Source: Ktedonobacter robiniae (GTDB taxonomy: Bacteria > Chloroflexota > Ktedonobacteria > Ktedonobacterales > Ktedonobacteraceae). From it: a DNA stretch of 64,000 nucleotides. Positions within the stretch are counted from its first letter, which is position 1. Every line of letters begins with the position of its first letter. The notes under the pieces are model-generated. The model was not told where the DNA came from. It made no database searches and worked only from the letters and a program-made list of their open reading frames with translations. Location of the stretch: contig NZ_BNJG01000002.1 in NCBI RefSeq assembly GCF_016587375.1, positions 1,178,001 to 1,242,000 of the forward strand, read 5' to 3'. Positions 58,383 through 64,000 of the stretch are shown one piece after another. The position numbers were made by a program, and so were the translations under genes.

Positions 58383-58742
58383 TTCTCACACAAAAGGTGG
58401 TTCCGTTTTCCTTTCTATAAAATTACGGTATGCACCTGCGTAACAGTGAGAAGTGTGGACAAGCGCCATGGGCATATCTGCGTGTTTGACTCGTGGTCAT
58501 AGTGTTGTTGTCCCTTCCACCTATCAACCGCCGCGTACACATGCAAAGAAGATGAAGCTACCCTCTCGCATATCTTGTATATTGGTGCATTTGTTCTTAC
58601 TTCCAATCATACCACATAAACCCATCTATTGTACAGCCTTTATCCAAATATTCTAAGCACGAATTTGTGGTAATACCTCACAGCCAAAATAGTGCTTGCA
58701 GATACATAAAGAATACCGCCATTATTTGCTAGGCCATATCAG
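58383..58742. other. A+T-rich gap upstream of the large zinc-cluster gene
   Basis: No protein-like frame. It presumably contains the promoter of the 55935-58382 gene; no clear pair of boxes was picked by eye. The MITE copy begins at its right edge. Confidence 0.4.
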
Positions 58743-59080
58743 CCATAGGCCCCAATTTATGGTTTTGCTGGGAAATTTTGTCAAATTGTCCGAACACGTT
58801 TTCAAGAGGCGCCCCAATTGTTGGTTTGGACGCGATAAATCGCGTCCAAACGCCATTTATGGCCTGTCGGCGCAGCCGTGTTTTATTGCGATGTGGCAAG
58901 CGCATGATGACGTGAAATGTCTTTTTCAGCATCTTTCAGGCTGCGCCCACAGGCGATTAATCGCCTTCGGACGCGGTAAACCGGGTCCCTACCGGTCTTG
59001 AAAGCCTCTGGATACCTTTCCGCGCATGGTAACTTGTCCGTACAGAATTTTCCAGCAAAGTCATAAATGGGGCGACTATG
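58743..59080. mobile_element. MITE-like element, copy 2 (about 338 bp)
   Basis: The ends CCATAGGCCCCAATTTATGG and the complement of ATTTATGACTTTGCTGGAAA form imperfect terminal inverted repeats of about 35 bp. The interior aligns with 20603-20928 over its full length. It includes a further palindrome GGACGCGATAAATCGCGTCC, whose centre CGATAAATCG is the reverse complement of the family A core. No coding potential. Confidence 0.85.
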
Positions 59081-59185
59081 GGATGCAAAAATGTGAATCG
59101 CGCCCTTTCCACACAAAGATCTGGCTTCCAGAGCGCTATGATGATATAATACGCCAAATAGAACATATTTTCATAGAGGGACCTG

Positions 59186-59821
59186 ATGAAGGTAAAGCAA
59201 CGCCTCGCGGGTAAGTGGCATGAGCAGCACCAGCGGCCAAGGGGCCAACTTGGGCGCGTGGTTGGCGAGAGGATGATACAACAGCACCAGCCAGAAACTG
59301 ACTGGACGCTTGAATTGCTGGACATTCAGCCAACGGATACAGTTTTAGAGGTAGGCTTTGGTGCGGGCCGGGGCATTATGCTAGCTGCAGCGAAGGCCTC
59401 GGCAGGGCGCGTCATGGGTATTGACCTCTCCGAAACTATGGTGCAGGTAGCGACAAAGCGGAACGCACAGGCCATCCAGGCCGGACGCGTCGTCTTAAAG
59501 CAGGGAGACCTCGCAACCCTCCCCTTCGAGGATCAGCAATTCGACAAGGTCATGACCATCCACACCTTTTATTTCTGGCCCGAACCTTCACAGATAGTCC
59601 AGGAACTAAGGCGTGTTCTCAGACCCGGTGGCAAAATGATTGTCACGCTGGCGACGGGCATGCTCAACGCCCAGGGAGTGGAAGAACTATGGCCCCTCCA
59701 GGCCACCCTTGAGGAACAAGTCGTGCCAGACATGCTGCGCAACGGCTTCAAAGTGGCGCGCCTGGAGCGTGGCCCCTTCTCCCGCCAATACAACAACGTG
59801 GCCTTGATTGGCGAGAGATGA
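59186..59821 (+). CDS. Class I SAM-dependent methyltransferase
   Basis: The 211-residue protein has VGERMIQQHQPETDWTLELL, motif I TVLEVGFGAGRGIMLAAAKA, beta2 VMGIDLSETMVQVA, motif II QFDKVMTIHTFYFWPEP and motif III VLRPGGKMIVTLATG. Same style as UbiE/Methyltransf_11 enzymes. GAGGGACCTG precedes the ATG. Followed by a hairpin terminator and a GNAT gene on the same strand. Confidence 0.9.
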   Translation: MKVKQRLAGKWHEQHQRPRGQLGRVVGERMIQQHQPETDWTLELLDIQPTDTVLEVGFGAGRGIMLAAAKASAGRVMGIDLSETMVQVATKRNAQAIQAGRVVLKQGDLATLPFEDQQFDKVMTIHTFYFWPEPSQIVQELRRVLRPGGKMIVTLATGMLNAQGVEELWPLQATLEEQVVPDMLRNGFKVARLERGPFSRQYNNVALIGER

Positions 59822-59880
59822 TAATTGGCTTGACAGTGGTTTGTTCCAGCGCATATGATCCTTAACAGTAACAAGCAACC

Positions 59881-59908
59881 GATAGCGCCGCTGGCCTGTG
59901 GCGCTATC
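59881..59908. terminator. Hairpin after the methyltransferase gene
   Basis: GATAGCGCC and GGCGCTATC pair around 10 nt. It stands 59 bp past the methyltransferase stop and just before the GNAT ribosome site; a T-rich tail is weak. Confidence 0.55.
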
Positions 59909-59934
59909 TGCGAGTAATTGTGAGGATACATTCC

Positions 59935-60396
59935 ATGTTCACCTTGCGCCGTTATGAGCCTGCTGATCGAGAGGCAGTTGAACACTTACATGTGCATGCC
60001 ATTCAGCAGACCGGGGCCTACCTGGGGCGTGGTCCCTGGGATGATGATGTCTATGCCATCGAGGAGGTGTATCTCCAGAATCAAGGAGAGTTTCTGATTG
60101 GTGAATGCGATGGTCAGTTCGTGGCGATGGGCGCCTTCAAGCGCACAAGTCCGGAGCGCGCCGAGATCAAACGCATGCGTGTCCATCCCGATCACCAGGG
60201 GCACGGCTACGGCCAGCTCATCCTGACCGAACTCGAAGCCCGTGCCCACGCCCTCGGCTATCGAACCCTGCACCTCGACACCTCCATCCTCCAGCTTCCC
60301 GCCCAGAGGCTCTACGAGAAGAACGGCTTCCGCGAAGTTGGCCGCGATAACTACCAGGGCCTGGAAGTTATCCTATACGAGAAGCAAATAAGCTAG
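59935..60396 (+). CDS. GNAT family N-acetyltransferase
   Basis: The 153-residue protein is a standard GNAT: FTLRRYEPADREAVEHLHVH, EFLIGECDGQFVAMGAFKRT, the acetyl-CoA loop RVHPDHQGHGYGQLILTELE (Q-x-x-G-x-G) and LPAQRLYEKNGFREVGRDNY. ATG 59935 has GTGAGGA 8 nt upstream; a GTG at 59920 is rejected. A zero-loop 52-bp palindrome follows its stop codon. Confidence 0.9.
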   Translation: MFTLRRYEPADREAVEHLHVHAIQQTGAYLGRGPWDDDVYAIEEVYLQNQGEFLIGECDGQFVAMGAFKRTSPERAEIKRMRVHPDHQGHGYGQLILTELEARAHALGYRTLHLDTSILQLPAQRLYEKNGFREVGRDNYQGLEVILYEKQIS

Positions 60397-60408
60397 AGGC
60401 TCCTCGCA

Positions 60409-60460
60409 AGTAGCCGCGTACGCCAGTAGCGGGCGCCCGCTACTGGCGTACGCGGCTACT
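60409..60460. repeat. 52-bp perfect palindrome with no loop
   Basis: AGTAGCCGCGTACGCCAGTA continuing GCGGGC is followed directly by its exact complement (26-bp arms). The right half encodes the last residues (SSRVRQ) and stop of the kinase-like gene on the minus strand, so the palindrome was probably acquired together with, or at, the gene end. Confidence 0.92.
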
Positions 60461-61747
60461 GAAGGCGGGATAGTAAGGCGGGTTGGCGGCCTCGGGCCAG
60501 CGTTGGGTGAGCTGTTTGGCGCAAGCGTGCAGGGTATCGCCCACAGCGTGGAGGTAGCCAAAGGATGCGCAGGCCTGGACAGCTGAGTTGAGATAAAGCA
60601 GGAAGCGCTGGCGGTCGGTGAGCGCAATCAGCAGGCGATCCTGCTCCAACATCTTTTCCAGGGTGCGCATCATGGCGTGGAAGCTCAAAGCCCAGGTGAT
60701 GCAGGCTCCAACCAACCCACGGTAGAAGAGCGCGTCATCCGCTGCCTCGGGACAGCCCTTTACCAGCTCGGCCCGGTAGACAGTCTCCATACGCTCTATC
60801 AGCGGCTCCGGCATGCGATAGACGCACCAGCACGTTGGGAAGGGCATGCGACAATAAGAGGCTTCTAGGAGCGCGTGCGTATAGCGAGCGCCCTCAAAGT
60901 CCAGCAAGCGCCAGTGCGTGCCATCGAAGAGGAAGTTATCCGGCGCGGCATCTGACTGCACAAAGACATTGAAGGGACCAGGAGCAAGCAGGCTAGCGCG
61001 CAGGTCTTGTAGTTCCTCATCCGCACCCAGCTTGACCGGCACATCCAGCAAGCCAGTGATCTCATACAGCGCCGCCGAAAGCCATTCGTAGTTATAGTAG
61101 CTATCACTGCTCGCGACTGGCCCCAGGCGCTTGCGTATCCGCAAATACTCTGCCTCGCGCCCGGCGGTCAAAGCATGCAGGCGACCATGCAGCCTGGCGT
61201 AGGCCATCAGCCCGTCCTCGGCGGCCTCTGAATTGCTTCCCAGTGCAAAAACACTTGACGTATTTGGCTTTTCCTTGTTATACTCTTCTTGCAGATCCAG
61301 GCAGGATGTGGGACGCGATTGCTGAGCTAACGGACTATTTCTTCGATCCGTCTGAGGATCCTGCAATAGCAGCAGATGATCCAGGCGCGTCCCTGCCTTG
61401 AGATCCTCCATGACATACAGCCCCACCTGCGCATCTCCGCCATAAAAGGCAGGAGCAAACGGCTCTGGTGCTTCCACCTGGCTTAGAAATTGTAAGCTAG
61501 CCCAATCATTAAACAGACGCCAAGCCGCGCCATTACTCGCCTCGCGAGCGAATGTCTCGCTATTGGTATGCTTCACTATCACGCTCTCAGGCGCCGATCC
61601 TGGCCCCTCCTGCACCGGGAAGCGCAACACGCGCGAGCGCGCATTCCCCTGCAATTCCTCCCCCTCACCCAACTTTACCCGCCCACCAAATCGCTCTGAG
61701 AGAGTGCTCTCGGTTCTCTTCCCAGCCGTCAGCAAGAGATCGCTCAT
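60440..61747 (-). CDS. APH/choline-kinase-like phosphotransferase
   Basis: The 435-residue protein has the aminoglycoside-phosphotransferase fold: an N-lobe with VIVKHTNSETFAREASNGAA (ATP-binding Lys/Glu), the catalytic loop FNVFVQSDAAPDNFLFDGTH, where the usual HGDxxxxN reads QSDAAPDN (first His replaced by Gln), and the DFG-equivalent WRLLDFEGARY. The N-lobe hinge has VMEDLKAGTRLDHLLL. Because Asp and Asn are kept, kinase activity is plausible. It may phosphorylate a drug or a metabolite. An insert of about 45 residues (QDPQTDRRNSPLAQQSRPTS) lies between the lobes. C-terminus inside the palindrome. Confidence 0.85.
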   Translation of the reverse strand: MSDLLLTAGKRTESTLSERFGGRVKLGEGEELQGNARSRVLRFPVQEGPGSAPESVIVKHTNSETFAREASNGAAWRLFNDWASLQFLSQVEAPEPFAPAFYGGDAQVGLYVMEDLKAGTRLDHLLLLQDPQTDRRNSPLAQQSRPTSCLDLQEEYNKEKPNTSSVFALGSNSEAAEDGLMAYARLHGRLHALTAGREAEYLRIRKRLGPVASSDSYYNYEWLSAALYEITGLLDVPVKLGADEELQDLRASLLAPGPFNVFVQSDAAPDNFLFDGTHWRLLDFEGARYTHALLEASYCRMPFPTCWCVYRMPEPLIERMETVYRAELVKGCPEAADDALFYRGLVGACITWALSFHAMMRTLEKMLEQDRLLIALTDRQRFLLYLNSAVQACASFGYLHAVGDTLHACAKQLTQRWPEAANPPYYPAFSSRVRQ

Positions 61748-61788
61748 GATACCTTCTTTCTATTCAAAAGACATAGTACGCTGCCCAT

Positions 61789-61819
61789 GCATGAGGACTG
61801 AGGATGTGCGCCAGGGTGC
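61789..61819. repeat. Half-copy of family C repeat
   Basis: CGCTGCCCATGCATGAGGAC continuing TGAGGATGTGC matches 30633-30663 with about three differences. It lies between the kinase-like gene start and the end of the STAND gene. Confidence 0.65.
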
Positions 61820-61821
61820 TA

Positions 61822-64000
61822 CTATCTCAATCTTTTAATGCGTACCTGCTTCAACACCCCTTGCGGAAAAACACTCCTACTATTCAGCAAGCCAATAGTA
61901 ATAGACTCCAGCTTTTCAAGCCGCTCCAGCACTGTAAAATCGTTTACCTTGGGTAGATTGTACAAATCTAGGGATGTGAGTCCGGGCAACCTCTCCAACC
62001 CAGAAAGATCTGCCAGTTCAGGAAAATCAGATAATGAGAGTGAAGTCAGAAATGGCAACTTCTCCAACATTGTCAGACCTCTTATCTCTCCCAGACCTGA
62101 CAATTCCAGAGAGGTCAGTCCCGGTAACCTCTCTAGCACTGTTAAGTCCTCTATCTCGTCCAGATATGACAACTCCAGAGAGGTCAGTCCCGGTAACCTC
62201 TCTAGCACTGTTAAGTCCTCTATCTCGTCCAGATATGACAACTTCAAGGATGTCAATCCCGAAAACTTCTCCAACACGCTCAGGTCCCTTACCTCGCGCA
62301 GGGCTGACAACTCCAAAGAGATCAGTCCTGGCAACCTCTCCAGCACGGTTAGGTCCCTTACCTGGGGCAGACCTGACAACTCCAGAGAGGTCAGTTCTGG
62401 TAATCTCTCCAACACGGTTATATCTCTTACCTCGCGCAGGACTGACAACTTCAGAGAGGTCAGTCCTGGTAGACTCTCCAACACGCTCAGGTCCCTTACC
62501 TCACGCAGATCAAACAACTCCAGGGAGGTCAATCCTGGCAATCTCTCTAACACCGTTAAGTCCCTTAACCCAGGCAAGGATGACAACTTCAGGGAGGTCA
62601 GTCCCGGTAATCTCTCCAGCGCGGTCAGGTCCCTTACCTCGTCCAGGTCAAACAGCTCCAGGGAGGTCAATCCCGGCAATCTCTCCAGTACGGTTAAGTC
62701 CCATAACAACTCCAAAGAGGTAAGATGAGGAAGCCGGGGCAAAAGTTCAAATGTTTCTGATGAGGCGACAATACTCTTGACATGAGCAAGGAAGCGTTGG
62801 GCGTAGGCAGGCTTATCGATAGCGTCTTTAAGTCCCAGAACCAGCGCTTCTATCACCCTATTAGTATCGTCTGTAGTGTAGGCCATGAGCGCCTCATATG
62901 CCGCTTCAGTCCCTATCTGGAGAAGGGCGCGAACGCAGGCTGCGACTATATATGAGCTATACTCAAAGCGGGGGGCCAGGTGAGGGATGGCAAGCGCTCC
63001 GGCAGCGCTCATGGCCTCAACCTCTTCGACGCTCTGGAAGGGGACGAGGTTGGCGAGGCCCCGCGAGATCCGCGCCTGGATCTCTGGCTTCATCTCTTCG
63101 TGTGCAACCTGGGTGCAGGCTGCGGCCAGGAGATAGAGCTTCTCGCGGACGCGCTTTCTGGTTTCAGCTCGCTTCAGGAGACGCTCAACAAGGTTTTCGC
63201 GGACGGTGCGCGGGGCAAGACCGACGGTGAGCAGGACGACCTCGCGCCACTGGTCGTCGTGGGCATGCTCTACGAGCAAGGGAATGTCGTTCTCATCGAC
63301 CACGGCTTTGGCAGCGAGATACTCCTGGAAGGTACGGTGCGTAAAGTCGAGCGCGTCCTTGACTGGCTCGCGCAGGATGCCTGAGCGCTCAATAAAGAGC
63401 TGACGCGCATCCGCTCCTTGCAGATTGCCCGACACGCCTAGCATATGGCCAAGGCGGCGCGTCAGTCTCTCGTCAACAGTCTCTATGGAGACCTCGGTCT
63501 GCCCGTTGCGCACGAGCCAGTAGGCCAGGTCGGAGAGCAGCAGGCTCTTTTGCTCGTAGGAGAGCACAGCGGCGGGGTAGTCCACCAGCGAGATACGCCT
63601 GACCCGGTCGCGTCGCTCGATGAGCAGCTCACAGCAAGCCTCGTAGAGAGTGACCCGGTTGGAGGGGAGCTGCTGACGCCACTCGCGGTTGAGCGCGCAG
63701 AGCATGGCGCAGAGTATGGGACTGGTGGCTAGCTGCTGGAGGGCGCGGTTGCCACGGATCTCGGCGACGAGGCGCGTCGCGGATACACGCAGGCCTTGCT
63801 TCTCCTGCGCATCCTGGAGATTGGCCGCAATGGCATCGTGCCAGTGGGTAATAAAGTCCTCGATGGCCGCCGGGCTCCTAGGAAGCACCTGCGCTTCCGT
63901 GAGGCGCTCCTGAGCAGGAAGATCATTCTTGCTCGCTGCGTAGGGACGCGAGGTGGCGATAAAGCGAGACGCGGGATAGCTTTCAAGCAGATCCGCCAGC
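61822..64000 (-). CDS. STAND (NACHT-like) NTPase with leucine-rich repeats, N-terminus beyond the window
   Basis: The frame is open to the right edge, so the effector domain and P-loop are outside. Visible are the end of the NTPase core (LADLLESYPASRFIATSRPY, the sensor/TSR motif of NACHT proteins), a winged-helix/HETHS region (LSYEQKSLLLSDLAYWLVRN, FTHRTFQEYLAAKAVVDEND), a HEAT-like part and, from about residue 390 of the shown part, twelve 23-residue leucine-rich repeats of the form TVLERLPGLTSLELSYLDEI. It resembles bacterial NLR-type proteins, several of which are antiphage sensors. It is the strongest defence-like gene here, but the effector cannot be judged. The LRR part is almost identical at the DNA level between some units (62119-62256). 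Confidence 0.85.
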   Translation of the reverse strand, partial: LADLLESYPASRFIATSRPYAASKNDLPAQERLTEAQVLPRSPAAIEDFITHWHDAIAANLQDAQEKQGLRVSATRLVAEIRGNRALQQLATSPILCAMLCALNREWRQQLPSNRVTLYEACCELLIERRDRVRRISLVDYPAAVLSYEQKSLLLSDLAYWLVRNGQTEVSIETVDERLTRRLGHMLGVSGNLQGADARQLFIERSGILREPVKDALDFTHRTFQEYLAAKAVVDENDIPLLVEHAHDDQWREVVLLTVGLAPRTVRENLVERLLKRAETRKRVREKLYLLAAACTQVAHEEMKPEIQARISRGLANLVPFQSVEEVEAMSAAGALAIPHLAPRFEYSSYIVAACVRALLQIGTEAAYEALMAYTTDDTNRVIEALVLGLKDAIDKPAYAQRFLAHVKSIVASSETFELLPRLPHLTSLELLWDLTVLERLPGLTSLELFDLDEVRDLTALERLPGLTSLKLSSLPGLRDLTVLERLPGLTSLELFDLREVRDLSVLESLPGLTSLKLSVLREVRDITVLERLPELTSLELSGLPQVRDLTVLERLPGLISLELSALREVRDLSVLEKFSGLTSLKLSYLDEIEDLTVLERLPGLTSLELSYLDEIEDLTVLERLPGLTSLELSGLGEIRGLTMLEKLPFLTSLSLSDFPELADLSGLERLPGLTSLDLYNLPKVNDFTVLERLEKLESITIGLLNSRSVFPQGVLKQVRIKRLR

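Noticed and set aside
62119..62256. Tandem 69-bp direct repeats considered as a CRISPR-like array
   Set aside because: There are no unique spacers; the units are contiguous 23-codon LRR repeats in frame.
61838..62728. Plus-strand 296-codon ORF with a repetitive Ser/Arg-rich product
   Set aside because: It is the antisense shadow of the leucine-rich repeats of the STAND gene; the repeat period is imposed by the true gene.
1..64000. tRNA or rRNA genes
   Set aside because: No T-loop-like GGTTCRANTCC with matching acceptor stem and no conserved rRNA segment was noticed on either strand; a covariance-model scan would be decisive.

Overview
The window is 64 kb of bacterial chromosome of moderate-to-high G+C with short intergenic gaps and Shine-Dalgarno-led genes. 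The content fits a soil-type, multicellular Chloroflexota of the Ktedonobacteria kind. It has a MalT-like LuxR regulator with a small companion ORF, two probable F420-type oxidoreductases, many SAM methyltransferases and GNAT acetyltransferases, one-component regulators next to their targets, and many dispersed palindromes. The taxonomic call is inference from gene style; there is no rRNA or core marker gene here, and I saw no tRNA and no CRISPR array.

Layout. 1-2.8 kb: an exported GH16 beta-glucanase (cut by the window edge), a LacI regulator with its own operator-promoter, and a DinB-fold protein. 3.0-5.8 kb: a PadR / pentapeptide-repeat / ABC ATPase / ABC-2 permease operon. 6.1-13.4 kb: a decayed MalT/LuxR regulator, a methyltransferase, a GyrI-like protein divergent from a WYL regulator, an ArsR regulator, and remnants of an aldo/keto reductase and a GNAT. 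13.4-18.2 kb: an MFS pump, an IS630-type insertion sequence, a transposase stub, a sensor kinase broken at a C tract, and a methyltransferase. 18.4-24.0 kb: two glycosyltransferases and two methyltransferases around a MITE-like element. 24.2-30.6 kb: a P-loop kinase, GNAT, flavin reductase, luciferase-like oxidoreductase, methyltransferase and a Tet-type ribosomal protection GTPase. 30.9-38.3 kb: a zinc-ribbon membrane protein, a GH65 phosphorylase, a Uma2 nuclease, a double GNAT, DUF4180 and a second LacI regulator. 38.5-46.7 kb: a 14-TM drug pump, two TetR regulators with visible operators (DoxX; methyltransferase), a DHFR-like reductase, and a MocR regulator divergent from a YciI protein. 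46.8-55.8 kb: a redox block (epimerase, LUD, SDR, FAD oxidoreductase, SigJ/ECF41-like sigma factor with a duplicated promoter, PPOX, DJ-1, PhyH, alpha/beta hydrolase). 55.9-64 kb: a large unrecognised HTH/zinc-cluster protein, a second MITE copy, methyltransferase, GNAT, an APH-like kinase and a STAND (NACHT-like) NTPase with leucine-rich repeats cut by the window edge.

Two themes run through the window. First, most catalytic genes sit beside their own one-component regulator (LacI, PadR, WYL, TetR x2, MocR, ECF sigma), several with a readable promoter and operator. Second, intergenic spaces are colonised by inverted repeats. Some belong to at least three recognisable dispersed families plus a roughly 330-bp MITE pair; others are single, very long, near-perfect palindromes with loops of 0-5 nt. 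Gene decay (LuxR, kinase, AKR, GNAT, methyltransferase remnants) and one insertion sequence show an actively rearranging accessory region.
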